Assembly: GCA_025526935.1 (NCBI GenBank)
Contig: JAHLKD010000114.1
Coordinates: forward strand, 62,001-126,000
Direction of reading: 5' to 3'
Length of the DNA stretch: 64,000 nucleotides
Origin: Cladochytrium replicatum
Lineage: Eukaryota; Chytridiomycota; Chytridiomycetes; Cladochytriales; Cladochytriaceae
Below are positions 23,330-35,444 of the stretch, one piece after another (the stretch's first letter is position 1; each line of letters opens with the position of its first letter). A program made the translations under genes and the position numbers. The notes beneath the pieces are model-generated. The model had not been told where the DNA came from. It made no database searches and saw only the letters and a list, made by a program, of their open reading frames with translations.

Positions 23330-26300
23330 TCATATCGATAGCACCGACGCATTGAATTGTCTTGCCACCACCCTTCCAGAAGTCGTCATCCCCCCGACAA
23401 GAAACACTAGTTTTAGACCCACATTCGACGACGTGGTAGAGTCATATATAGATCGAATATCTGCGAATGCGGATCTTAGAATCCCATCTTCCCTCAATGG
23501 AGGTCTATCAGCGAACATCGACGTTTCGCCCAAGATCCTAGGCCACTGTCCCGACCCATCCCACAGCCTAACTGTACCGTCCCTTGAAACACTCAACCCA
23601 AACAACCTCTGTGGATCCTCTGTGAACCGCCGACACTTCCATACGAGCACCGTCCCTTGGCCACTCGTAGGATTAAGAGTGAGCGGAAGGACAGCACCTT
23701 TGCCTGGAGGATCAATGGATACTATGTAAGCGAGCCCCGATGAATCTGATACCACTACACGGCTGGAATCGATATCCGTGCCTGCAGTTAAAGTTCTCGC
23801 TTTGATAGGTGAGGGTGGGAGACCAGAAAACAGATCCTCAGCGACGACATAAATCACGATCCCTGTCTTAGGGTTTCGGACTTCAATCCTGCCGCTAGTG
23901 TGTGCGTGAACAATCCACTTGTCTTCAGGATGAATAGCTAAATGCGGAGGATCTGATGAGGTAGTGTTTCCGTGTGTGGAAGGCACAGTCCACCGTGCGT
24001 TTCCGCTGACGAGATCCAGAGCTGTGATGTGTGAACACTCGGCGACCAGGAGGGAAGTCCCAGAGTTAAATAAGACTAATTTGTAGGCTTCGTCAACTGC
24101 ATGCTGATGACTAAAAGGTAGTTTTGCGTCGAGGAGAAGCTTTGATGGGTTCTGAATTGAGTTTACACATATGCGACCAGAATGGGTGGCAAATACAGCG
24201 GATGGTGGGGATCGGGCCAACGAAACATCAACCCAGAAAATTGGATCTTGAGGAGAGTTTCCCTGAGGTGGTGGAGATTGATTGGTTGGCCTTGCTGTAG
24301 CCGGTGAACTGGGTACTGGGGATTGGGATCCAGGCGAGGCTGGATGGACCAGTTTTGGCGACGTTGCAGGAATTTCCAGCATGCAAACATTTTGCCCAGT
24401 TTCAATATCCACAACAATCACACGACTTGGATATGCTGCTGAAATGCACCCCTTTTTCAATAGGGACCCCGCTTTTGCTTTCAGAGTGGGGAGACCGAAA
24501 GCAATGTGAACTGTGTGATTTGATTGCTCTTCCTGGGACATAAGTGTTCTGCTGTAGCAAAGTATGTCCGACAAAAGCCATGTGGTTATGCAAGATCCTA
24601 GCAAGTCGTTCCTTCCCGCGGCGAAACTGAAACAAGATGGATACAGCACAATCTTCTCTCGTCCAGTGCGCGTTAGGCCAAAAACTACTGGAGAAAACAT
24701 GCTTGCTTCATACTCGTGAGTTATTTCTAAGCGACTGGGCTGGATGGCGACCACGACAATACGTCCATCGAGTGTTGACGCGATGACCCGGCGTGCGTCC
24801 CACGTAGTCAAAATGTTTGAGAAGAAATGTGCGGGCTTTCTGGAAGGCGGTGCGCTCTTAATTGCTGTTCCAATATCTCGTTTCGATACTTTGATGGATG
24901 GGCCAGCACTTCCCTTTTGCAGATCGAAACAGAGAATGTATCCACAATCTGGGGAGGTATTCCTTCCACTCTCTGAGGTGGACGGCCAGCTTCCTGCCAC
25001 GACAATTTGGGAGCTCCGAGGAGAGCAGGAAACACTTTCGATAAGGAAAGGTCGATCTTTGGTGACAGCTTCTTTGGGAGCATTGATAATTGTGTGATTA
25101 ACGTACACATGCCATTTCTCGTTCATCCTTGTTCCGTCTGCAGAGAAACATGCGTAGAGCAATGAAGATCCTGCTTCGCCATTCTTAGCACTCCACCACA
25201 GTAGGCTTCGCCTCTCTTCGCATAAATGGAACCCCCCAACTTTCGAATCGTCCATGCTCTCTTTTCCCTGAGGAGTTTTGGAGTCCAGGATGAGCAATTG
25301 AGGCGAAATGACGTCCTGTTGATTCGCGCCAGTTGGATGGGTAGGGAATCTCCACACCAACAAGTGGCCAAAATGATATGAAGCATACACGGCTAATATT
25401 CTACTATGAACTTGATGGTTCCCGTCTTGCGTCGGTGAGATTGACGCTGATGTTTCCGATTCCATGAGAGCCATTGAGTGCACCTTGTTTTGTAATGGTA
25501 TGCTGATCAGCAGCTTTCCACTCCTTGCCCCTAGAATCGAGATTTGATTTCTTGAGGCGACGTACTGGCCGAGGAAGTTTCCGTCTCCACTCAAGCACGC
25601 AAGATCAACTTGGTCCGAACACAAATTTCTCCACAGAACTAACAAACAAATTTGTTAAAATATTGCCCTAAAATAACATCAATGAATCCAACCATGCGCT
25701 GAGCAGTCCCAAGCAACGACTGAATTGTCTTCCATGAGAACGACGATGGATTGATTGGCTGGGAGGATCTGTCGTGGAGCTATTTGTGCGGCACCTTCAA
25801 TTGCAAGAGTTGAGAGGCAAGGTAACTTATTCTCACGAGTAACGAGCGTAGAAAGTTGTGGTTCCCAACCTCTTTCTGTTTCACCAAAAAACGAGAGTAT
25901 CCACCCGGTTGCGTCGCTATGAGTGCTGCGAAACTTATTAAGAGCATATTTCCAGAATGCCTTGAACTTGTCGCTGTTCGATTGAAGTGAATAGGACGTT
26001 GCTTCCTGGATCCACATTGCTATCTGTTGGTTACTTGATTCGGTCATGGATCCCTGAAGCCGGAGTCCTGCTGCAGAAACAAATGACCCCATCCACTCAA
26101 CTCCCTCGATCATATCGTGCAGTTTCTGTTGATCTGAGTTGGAGCGAGCCACGGCAAACCTTAACGCATTTAATGTGCAAGTGATTTCTTGTATGCATGC
26201 CTCATATCCTCCATCTTCGTGCAAAATCAAACCCTGAATAAATTGCAGATCTGTGAAAGTACTGTACAGGTCGTCCCAGCGTCCGGCAAGTCTAAGAGCT

Positions 26301-28096
26301 CTGGACAGCTCTCGAATCTTCTTGCCATCAAATTGTGGTGGAGAAGCCACCAATGGTGGTACATTTAGAGACTTTGAGCTGAAATAGTCGACCAACACAT
26401 CAGCATAGAGAGCGAATACAACTGCGCCATGTTCCCCAACATTGCTCTTTGGTCGACAAATCCATGATTGCTCATCGTCGGGATCTGATCCATTCTCTTC
26501 TTGGAGTAATCCAAGATACCGAAACATTACCGCCTCTTTCACAATTTTGCAATTCCAAGATCTCAAAAAGTGTGAAGCATCAGGTGTAGCCGAACCGGGC
26601 ATCAATCGATCGTTCAATGGTGTTTTCAGTAGATAATCCGACAAGAGTCCAAAGAATCTATCCACAAAGTTCTTGACCTCATCTGGTTTTGGTGGAGATA
26701 TGGAATGACCCGATTTCTTCGTCACAGCAGCCACAATTAAATCAGAAAGTTCCAATCCCGTCAGGCCATCTCTAGCAATCGAAAGCAAAATCATTGCAAT
26801 GACCACCATTTTCGCATCCAGCTTTGTCTCCACCATATCGCAGAGTCGTTCTACTGCCTCCGGTGTAGTTGCTGGAAGATAATCAACATAAACCTCCAAC
26901 CCGTTTCCCGAAGCCCCGGTTCTTTTTGGTGGATGAGCACGCGTATCGTAGAGAAGCTTCAAAAGCAACGGTGTCAAACTGTTCATCTCGATTGCCAACT
27001 CTGCCGCTTCCTTGACCAAATCACGATACTGAGGAGCGAAACCAGTTTCGTTAAGATCAACTTTGGAGGAGCTCTTAGCTTTTCCCTTGAGCTCAGGATT
27101 ATCAGATGTGCCTTCGCGCGAGAGATACTGGATCAGCGTCGGAAAGTCAGTTGGTGAGAGAACTTCCAAGGTGATCCAAAGATTGGATATTCCCACAATC
27201 GAGGAACGAATTGCTTGTCCCGACAAACTGACTGTGGAAGGAGCTGTGCTGACCAGGATCTGAAGCCCAGGAAATGGCTCGGAAAGCACTGGAAGTAACC
27301 AGCGAAGGTCCTGATCCGCACTCGGCAACCGATCCAATCCGTCAATTACCATCAGCACTGTATTTTCTCTATTCTGTCCGTTTTGAAAGAATAATGACAA
27401 GTTTTCCTTCAAAAGCACTCCGACATCCGAATCCCGCTCAACTAGCACCTCGTTCCCACACAAAGACATTGATCTCTCGAGATCGCTGCCATGTTGGTGG
27501 TTGCAGAGTTGAGATAAAATCAGTTGTTGGCAGATACTTGCAACAAGAGCTCCTGCTGTGCTCGATCTTGGTGTTGTCCCAACATTTCGGCAAATAATTG
27601 TCATAAAATTATCCGCAACGATACTCTGACCTTCAGTTGATCCTGCCCTTCTCTGTGCGCATTTCGACAGTATATCCTTAACTATAGATGCAATCATGAC
27701 GGATTTTCCAGAGCCCGATGTCCCTTCAACAACGATGACTCGAGGTACCGTCACGGTACTCGCGCCGCTTCCTTGCCTCGCGTGCCCAAGTTCGACCGTG
27801 ATCGCGTTGACAATTGTGTCCTTCACAGCTTTTTGACGAGACGAAACGGGTGTATATCGATCCGAAAGTTGTCGACGCACAACAGTATGTGCATATATGT
27901 CGGCACAGGTGGAATCCTCCCATTTCATCGCGAGATGCTCTGAGATAGCCAGTTGCTGAGGTGGGGAAGCCTCCATGGAATGGGAGAGAACCAATTTAGC
28001 CAGCTCCAAACCAGCACCAGAATGACTTGGAAGCTCTAGGCTCACTTCTCCTGGCGGTCCAGTTGGTCCCTGGATGACAGAGGCACTGCTACCCAT
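23330..28096 (-). CDS. NACHT-type STAND NTPase with degenerate WD/beta-propeller C-terminus
   Basis: Two exons on the minus strand, 28096-25693 and 25638-23330, give about 1570 residues. The single intron has a weak donor (GTTGGA) but restores the frame. The P-loop GTSGSGKS is at about 125-132, preceded by VIVVEG. Walker B is VLMVIDGLDRLP (about 247-258), the layout of NACHT/STAND ATPases. Helical repeats follow to about 800. Exon 2 encodes repeated four-strand-like units (GDGNFLGQYVAS, EDKWIVHAHTSGRIEVRNP, SRDGTVRLWDGSGQW) that resemble WD repeats. The N-terminus is MGSSAS, which fits an N-myristoylation signal. Fungal STAND proteins of this plan are NLR-like immune or incompatibility sensors, but conserved NACHT-WD proteins have other roles. 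No death-effector-like N-terminal domain is recognised. Confidence 0.75.
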
Positions 28097-28380
28097 CTTT
28101 GGAGATTGTTCAATTCTGAATTAAAAGGCAGGGTTGAGGGCACCCCAATCATCAATCATAGAACGAGCACAAGCAAGTATTTCTATTATTGCAAGCGAAG
28201 AAATGCTTTGATCGACAAATACATAAACATCGGGACATGCTGATCTCCTTACTGTCAGATTTACACTGGATAGTCACTTAAAGATGTACAACAACATGAA
28301 ATGGAGGGTTGCAGACGGCAGACCCCAAAAACCAAGCTCGGGAGGGAAGAAAAGTAACTTCAGCCGTTCTTAGAAGGATA

Positions 28381-29828
28381 CTAACTGATTGCCATTCTCG
28401 CAAAGTAATCTCCCGTTTGCTTCTGGAAGACGACCGTTTTGAAGCACTCTAGGAAGATCAGCATCAGACAAGTATGTATCGCTAGCATCGAGAACACAAT
28501 GCACTCGAGCTGCTTTACGACGGGTTCCCTCCCCTCGAAATGTATCGACGCTATCCACACCACGTTAAGCAGTAGGTCGGTGACGAGTGTGGACACGAGC
28601 AGCAAGAGCGTTCGGCGCTGGTCGGGCTCGTGAAGCATTTCGGCAATCACAGGAAACTTTCCTCCGATGAGCGTGATGGGTCTTTTGAGCATCGCTTGCG
28701 ATACTTGCGCGAGGTGTTGTTCTCTCGTGTTGTTCTGGAACCCATAGTTTAGCTCTGTGCCATTTGGGGATCCACGATGACTGTTTTTAAGCTTGCTATC
28801 GGAAGGTGTGTGCAACAGAATGTTTGCGTTTGCTGTTACTAGGATCGGGCTTGTTGGAGCTGTGCTTGATTGAGCAGCCAATGGACTTGTGCCGGACTAA
28901 CAAAATCCACTTGTTAAATATTTTTTCAAACCGGCCCTCACGACAAAACTCCAAAACATACCAGCGCTGCCCGTTCTGCGTCGTTCACAGAATGGTCTTT
29001 TGTTATTTGCTGGCTGCCTCCAGGAAGAGGACGTGGCTTCACCTCATCCTGTTGGTTGCTCTCCAGAGAGTCTGATAGTGGACTGTGATCCAACTGTCTC
29101 AGATCGTGGATGTTTGAGAATGCTGTTCTGCAAAGTAGGAAAGCCATGACGAGATCAAGAACACTGCAGAGCTCAGAGAGCGCTGTCACGGTAAGGTATC
29201 CAAACACCTTCTGCAGTGTTGTCGGGTTTCTGGGGTCCGGTCCGTAGTTTATGATTGGAAAGTGGGCAAAGGAGACGATGAAGCTGACCACCCCAGTCCC
29301 GAAAAGCATACTTCGAAACCCTTGCGATCTTCCTCCAGGGAAGTAGAGCTGAGAAAATCCATCAGCCAACGATAAGTAGATTGCTGCCCGCTTGAATCAC
29401 CTTGAAAACAGTGAAGCGGTCGTAGAGCGTCAAGAAATATGCATAAGTAGCAGTGCTCGCCAGTATCTGCAGGGCGATATCAAGGGCTGAATGAAACGAG
29501 CGGTAGAAACTCTGGTTCCACTCTAGAGATAGAATGATGAAAGAGCTGCTGAGAACTTCTGGTAAAATAACGTAATCCACAACTAGCTGGACTAGTGGAC
29601 AATTAGGTAATGTTACCAATACTGAGCAAAACACATACCAACGGCCGTAAGAACATTGACGGTAAAAGCGGCGATAATGAAGACAGCAGAGAAGCCAAAC
29701 CGGGTCCAAGCTTGAAGAGTGCGTTTCCGCTTGACCAAACGATGCACCAAAGATACTATCAAGCCTCCAATAGTACATGCAGATATGGTGACCGCAAGGA
29801 CCAGCATGCCGACAGCGGATGTGGGCAT
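28381..29828 (-). CDS. Eight-helix membrane protein of unknown family, tandem copy B
   Basis: Four exons: 29828-29639, 29591-29401, 29348-28962 and 28896-28381 (427 residues). About eight hydrophobic helices are visible, including MLVLAVTISACTIGGLIVSLV, FGFSAVFIIAAFTVNVLTAVG, ALDIALQILASTATYAYFL, GYLTVTALSELCSVLDLVMAF and LECIVFSMLAIHTCLMLIFL. A polar loop after helix six carries APTSPILV, which is conserved in the neighbour. The next gene on the same strand is a close paralogue, with the same order of helices and almost the same exon borders. One intron between FTVFK and LYFPGG exists only in this copy. The family and function are not recognised; a receptor or channel-like sensor would fit the topology but is speculation. 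Confidence 0.75.
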
Positions 29829-30357
29829 TTCTTTATTTTGAGAAGTACAGGTGGTTTTCTGTCCAGTCCCACGGATGGGAACATGACCACCTCCTAAAGT
29901 AGGGTCTTGTACTAATAAGTCCAAAGAGACGGACGAAATAGAAGCAGGATGCACCTGTAGAAACTTTGCGTCGGGCCTCTGTTTCCTTTCGATCACCCCG
30001 TTCGCGAATGTCCCCGACAAAAGTAATCTGTTGGCCTACCCAGACAAATGCACAATACCGGTGAGATGTATAATTACTGATTGGAAGTTAAAAGCTGCAT
30101 GATCTTGGCTAGGGTGGATGGATGGGCGAAGTTTCGAACAAGACTCAATGTGAATTTCGGGCTACTCTCCTTATTGTCAGCTAGCACAAGGATAGTCTCA
30201 AAGAAAATGAAAAAGTTAAATCAAAGATAAAAATAGCGGTCCAGTGGTTGATGAAATAGCCTATACACAGAAAAACAAAGCAAATATACAGCAGAATAGG
30301 GAGAGAAGAAAATATAGTCCGAGCCGAGCAAATAGGATTGGAAGAGATTAAAAAACT
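29829..30357. other. Spacer between the two eight-helix genes
   Basis: Promoter side of copy B and 3' flank of copy A. The frame of copy B stays open upstream of its ATG, but no upstream ATG was seen. Confidence 0.45.
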
Positions 30358-31751
30358 TTAAAGAATGGTCATTCTCGAGAAATAGTATCCCGATTGCCTC
30401 TGGAACACCACCGTTTTGAAGCACTCAAGGAAAAATAGCATTAAGCAAGCGTGGATCGCGAGCATCGAGAACACAACGCACTCAAGCTGCTTAATGACGG
30501 GTTGCCGCCCCTCGAACAGTATCGACGATATCCACACCACGTTCAACAGGAGGTCGGTGACTAGCGTAAACACGAGCAACATAACAGTTCGGCGCTGGTT
30601 GGGCTCAGCCATCATTTCCATGAGTGCGGGAAACTTCCCCCCGGTGAGCGCGATGGGGCCATTGAGAATCGCTCCCGGTGCGGTGGTCTGTTCTGTCCGA
30701 TTGAGCTGGAACCCGAAGTTCTGCTTCAAGGTTTGAGTGAGCCCACGTTGGCTGTCGTTGAGCGTGCTGCCGGACGGGCTGTGGAAAATCACGTTCGAGT
30801 TTGTTGGGACGAGGATTGGGCTCGTTGGTGCCGCGTTCACTGGCGCGGCCCATGGACTCGGACTTGGCTGAAGGCAAAGTGGACATGCTTCAACCCCTCA
30901 CAAACGACGAAATTGGCAATTGAAACTTACCAGCTCCGTCAACTCGGTGTCATTCGCAGACTGGTATTCTTTCGAGTGTTGGCCGTGGTGGTATCGCGGA
31001 GGAGGTGTCCGAGTCTCGGGTAGTTGGTTGCTCGGCAGCGTGCCAGGGCGCGGGCTATGATCCAGCTGTCGCAAATCGTGGATGTTTGAAAATGCCGTCC
31101 GGCAAAGCAAAAAGGCCATGACGAGATCGAGAACGCTGCAGAGCTCAGAGAGCGCCGTCACGGTAAGGTATCCAAACACTTTCTGCAGCACTGTCGGGTT
31201 TCTTGGGTCCGGCCCGTAGTTGATGATGGGGAAGTGGGCAAAGGAGATGATGTAGCTGATGAGTCCGGTTCCGAAAACCATGCTGCGAAAAGTCGGCGAT
31301 CTTCCGCCGGGGAAGTAGAGCTTGAAAACGGTAAAGCGGTCGTATAGCATCAAGAAGTAAGCGTAAGTAGCAGTGCTTGCAAGGATTTGCAATGCAATAT
31401 CAAGGGCCGAATGGAAGGAGCGGAAGAAGCCTTGGTTCCACTCTATTGACAGAGTGATGAAAGAAGTGCTGAGGAGTTCGGGTAATGTAAGATAATCCAG
31501 AACTAGCTGGACTAAGATGCAATATGAGATGCCGCTAATCTTGACCAACTGAATCAAACACATTTACCAACAGCTGTAAGCACATTGATGGTAAAAGCCG
31601 CGATGATGAAGACCGCTAGGAAGCCAAACCGTGTCCAAGGTGTATGTTTCTGCTTGACCAAACGATGGACCAGAGATACGATCAGGCCTCCGAATGTGCA
31701 TGCAAAGACAGTGACCGCAAAGGTCAGCATGCCCACATCCGAAGGGGCCAT
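30358..31751 (-). CDS. Eight-helix membrane protein of unknown family, tandem copy A
   Basis: Three exons: 31751-31568, 31511-30931 and 30867-30358 (424 residues). The start is the ATG of MAPSDVGML. The helices match copy B one by one (MLTFAVTVFACTFGGLIVSLV, FGFLAVFIIAAFTINVLTAVG, LDIALQILASTATYAYFLML, FGYLTVTALSELCSVLDLV, TVMLLVFTLVTDLLLNVVW and CVVFSMLAIHACLMLFFLE). The loop motif INYGPDPRNPT and the segment APTSPILVPTNSN are shared. Compared with copy B, the intron between FTVFK and LYFPGG is absent and the sequence runs straight through. The 3' 170 codons form one exon in both. The role is unknown. The gene is divergent from the GH26-like gene at 32389, with about 640 bases between starts. 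Confidence 0.75.
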
Positions 31752-32388
31752 AATTGATTCAGAAGCAAGCGTAGTTTTTCTGTGTGTTGTGCTACTATTA
31801 TTATTTAAGATGGGGCACAACCACAACGATCACGGACAACATGAAACACGTTTGTTTCATGAGAGCGTGGAAAAGTTTGTCTTTCACGTAGCCACTGGGC
31901 CACACAAGTACCCGCGTAGCGAAGTGCTTCCTCGACAGGCATTTCTCTGGTCACTGCAACGTGATGAAAATTGAATGTAGCTGTAATAATGACAAGATAT
32001 CGTGACCAACGAACCATGGTGCTCCTTCCGGTGTTCAGAAATCTGAATCTGGCGCGTGCTATCAACAAGTTCTGTGCTCATTACATTAACTACGTTAAAA
32101 TGTGTTTTAAATACGCACTTCAACAATCTCGCTTTCTCTATCCTCCATCATACTCGTCAGACATACCATTTCTGTGGCTTTCCCATTCTGACGGGTTTCT
32201 GCTTTCGTGTCTCATCCTCGTGTGAGTAAAATTAGCTGTGCAACCCTCACCTTGCTTGCTTTCCCCTCAACTCGGCGGTGCTTTCCCTCCTGTATGCTAT
32301 GCGTGCTAACACCTCTCACTTTCATTTCCGCATGCTAACCTTCTAATTCCAAGTCTTCTAGTATCTTTATCGCCCTAATCTACCCACA
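31752..32388. other. Divergent promoter region
   Basis: Lies between the start codons of the eight-helix gene (-) and the second GH26-like gene (+). The part next to the glycosidase is pyrimidine-rich. No gene supported. Confidence 0.5.
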
Positions 32389-34088
32389 ATGGCTAGCACA
32401 CGGCGGCTCGTCTGTGGTTTCTTCTTCTGGACAAAGGTCTTCTTCTCCATATGTCTGTCTCTTGGCATTCTCGCTTTCTTCAGCTGGCGCATCTACTACC
32501 TTCATTTGGCAGCTATCGCCCCAAAGATTGACTTCGGAGGTGGAGCATCAAATGCCAACGGTGGCTCATCGGGTTCTGGCCCGTCCGGAAGCGGCTCTAG
32601 TGCTACACCTGAACGGTGCTATTACAAATGCAGTTCGGCTGATTGCCTGGCCCGTCTTGAGCCTCCAGGGAAGATCTTCTTTGGTTTCCATTTGGACTGG
32701 CAGATCGACACCCCATTAAACATGACCAACAAGCTCAACAAGCAGTACACTCCAGGAATTTGGGTAACGATCTATTTTCTTTGCAGAGTAAATTTGTCTG
32801 ATTTTTTTGTCCTTTCGGAACAGAACGCTTTCGTCCAGCTCGATCCTGCTGCAGCCAACCCTCTTAACAGAGATCTTATCAATTGGCATGCGCAACAGGT
32901 TGAGCTCGTCAACGGTGGCGTCCTTGAGCTCACCATTGAGCCGCTCACCGCCGATCCATCAACTATCAGAGCAAGTATCTACTCCGACATTGCTGACTTG
33001 TGCCGTAACATCAATGAGAAGTACGGTGTGCCCATTCTTTTGCGATGGGGCCACGAGATGAACGGTAGGGATATTACGCGGACGTATCTTTTGCATTAAC
33101 TAAGAATTCGATGGGATAAAAAGGTCCGTGGACCCAGTACGGACTGCGCCCAACTGGATACAAAGCTGGGTTCCAGGCTCTTGCAAGGGCTGTGCGTGCG
33201 CGAACAAATGCTACTGGTATGCGTAACAGGATATTTTTGGCTTTAACTATGAGTAACCTCGTTGTTCCTTTTCATAGCAATGCTATGGTCTCCAAACGTA
33301 AGTGTATCAACTCAAGATATCCCTCTCCCTCTAAGACGTTCTCGTATTCAGGTTGGAATTACCTATCCATTCAACAACAATGAAAACGTTCCCGCTGCAA
33401 CGACTGCTGATTTCAGGGCGCTTGACACCAACGGAGATGGAGTCCTCAACGGACTTGATGATCCCTACACCCCATACTACCCCGGAGATGAATACGTTGA
33501 CTGGGTTGGAATAAGGTTTGTAAAATTGACTGGAAATGAAGCCTAATGCTTTTGACACTTGTTCTTTCTAGTCTTTACTGGTACCCCGACGTGTCCCGAA
33601 CCAACCCAGTCAACATCGCCCCGACCGCGACCTTTTTCCGCGACTACCTCACCGCGACCGGACCCTCGCTCAATGGCCAAGTCACCGCCTCGACCTTCAA
33701 TGCTGCCAACCACAATTTTTACCAGATGTTCGGTGTAGACCGCAATAAGCCCATAATTCTCTCCGAGTCTGGCGCACCTTACTTCATCGACGCCGCCCCC
33801 GGACCAGGCGAAGTCTCTCTCAAAAAGAACTGGTGGGAGCAGGTCCTGAGCACCAGCACCTTGTCGACCTTCCCCAAGGTGAAGGGCTACGTCAACTTTG
33901 AGGAGGCCAAGGTCGAGGACAGTTTCAACAAGAGCTGGGCGCTGACGTTTTCGCCGGATGTGAGGGCCGCGCTGCTCGCGGACTTGCCCAACATTGCGCC
34001 TCTGACGATCCAGGGCACACGGTTGAAGTTTGACTGCGCGGGTACGGTCACCGTCACCAACTCTCTCAAGAAGCGTGGTGAACTGTGA
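32389..34088 (+). CDS. Membrane-anchored GH26-like glycoside hydrolase, paralogue 2
   Basis: Six exons: 32389-32763, 32824-33064, 33124-33216, 33278-33297 (only 20 bases), 33352-33515 and 33572-34088 (469 residues). The N-terminal membrane segment (about residues 8-33, FFFWTKVFFSICLSLGILAFFSW) is followed by a Gly/Ser-rich linker (SSGSGPSGSGSS) and a Cys pair region, then the catalytic domain. The acid/base motif is LLRWGHEMNG (Glu about 203) and the likely nucleophile is in ILSESGAP (Glu about 363). The EF-hand-like loop DTNGDGVLNGLDD and the PGDEYVDWVGISLYWY segment match paralogue 1, as do two intron positions. The first intron is 60 bases with no stop in frame. The family call is the same as for the first copy; the linker suggests a stalk that holds the domain off the membrane. 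Confidence 0.8.
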
Positions 34089-35444
34089 AAAAAGGGACGA
34101 GAAGTTTGGCTCCCCCTCGTAAATCCGCGCAAGGACCCCTCGGCATAACGATTCTGTTTCTACTTCTTTTATGTTTAAGCATGTGGAAAAGACGTACCGG
34201 CCATCTTTCTTTTTTTTAGTTTCACTTTCTCCCATTTCTTTCTATTATTGTTACGTGTTGGTGTTGAGGCGCAATTTATTACCATTTGTATCTTTTGTTT
34301 CTTGGACAAAGCTACTTTGTTTCTCGGCATGCTGGAATACAAGAAGTTCTTATTTAGGTGTTTGGTAGTGTTCCATTGTTAGAAAAGTCGTTGTTGGAGC
34401 ATGTTCTTAACAAGTTTAATTAGTAGACTCGGTGCCACAAAAACTTCGGTGGGAATGACCCCGCCCAGCTCACTGATTGGATCACCTACAATCGGTGAAA
34501 CTCACGAAGAATCCATGTCGAAACTATATTTCTTCCCACCACTCCGTTGTTTGAAACGGGGAATTGATGGCTTGTGACGAGAACGTTCAAATCCCGTGGT
34601 ATGTTCGAGTGTGTTCTAACATTAAGTGGTATCTCACAAACCCACAAATCATATTGATGGAGATGACCCTTCGACTGCTAGCCGCTGTAAACCGTTGAGG
34701 TGGGAAATTTCCACCAGCCAGCTTATCGCTGGATCAAAAAATGTCACCTAAACCATCGGTGGAGGGAGCTGATAAGAGATATAATAATTCAAAGTTGGCC
34801 AATGTTTATCGATGCTTTGGATGCTTTGATCACAGATTTGGTCGTTCCAGAGCAAAACTTGTTGGTCAAGTGGGTGCGAAGTGTGTTGAACGAATTCGGG
34901 TTGTGGCACCCCAATGCTGAAAAGAACTTGATCCGAGTGTGATTAATCCAGTCCAAAGTATTCCTTGCTTGTTCGTCAATATGGTTTTGCTGTCGCATCA
35001 TTTCTGTCGCGCAACCCACACCAGTGCCAACATGGATAATTTGCAGAGAGCTCAACAGACATGACACGATGACATGAGAGGTGTTGACGCTTAAATTTAA
35101 ATTTCCCGCTCGTTGTCAGAAGCTTCTCGATGGCGCATAACCCGAAATCAAATCAGCGTCTGATGAATATAACTTGTTCGTAACGCTTCCATCGAGCGCA
35201 TTGTTCTCACACACAGCACCTCAATGGCTCCACCGCCATGATCCATGTTCCGACTGATCGGGATGCAATTGTGGACATCCCATCTTATGGGATTAAGGTT
35301 TGCAAGGGGCCGCCCTCTAAAAACCTAAAAATCTTCACCCCTCAATCAAGGTTTTTGCTAATTCATCGCCAGTGTGATCCGTTCGCTCTTAAAACGCTGG
35401 CCTCGCTCCCCTCAGATGTACTATTCACACTTCTTTAGTGGCAC
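34089..35444. other. Long intergenic region without a supported gene
   Basis: About 1.35 kb. An 80-codon frame at 34700-34942 has no recognisable domain. I see no tRNA or repeat that I can defend. The last 220 bases, with several short ATG-stop pairs (one at 35224), are likely the leader of the transporter gene. Confidence 0.4.

Noticed and set aside
34440-34760. Two loosely similar blocks around an imperfect palindrome (ggtgggaaatttccacc)
   Set aside because: Similarity is too weak and short to call a repeat or mobile element by eye.
34700-34942. 80-codon plus-strand ORF in the long spacer
   Set aside because: No domain, no good start context and no supporting splice signals; probably chance.
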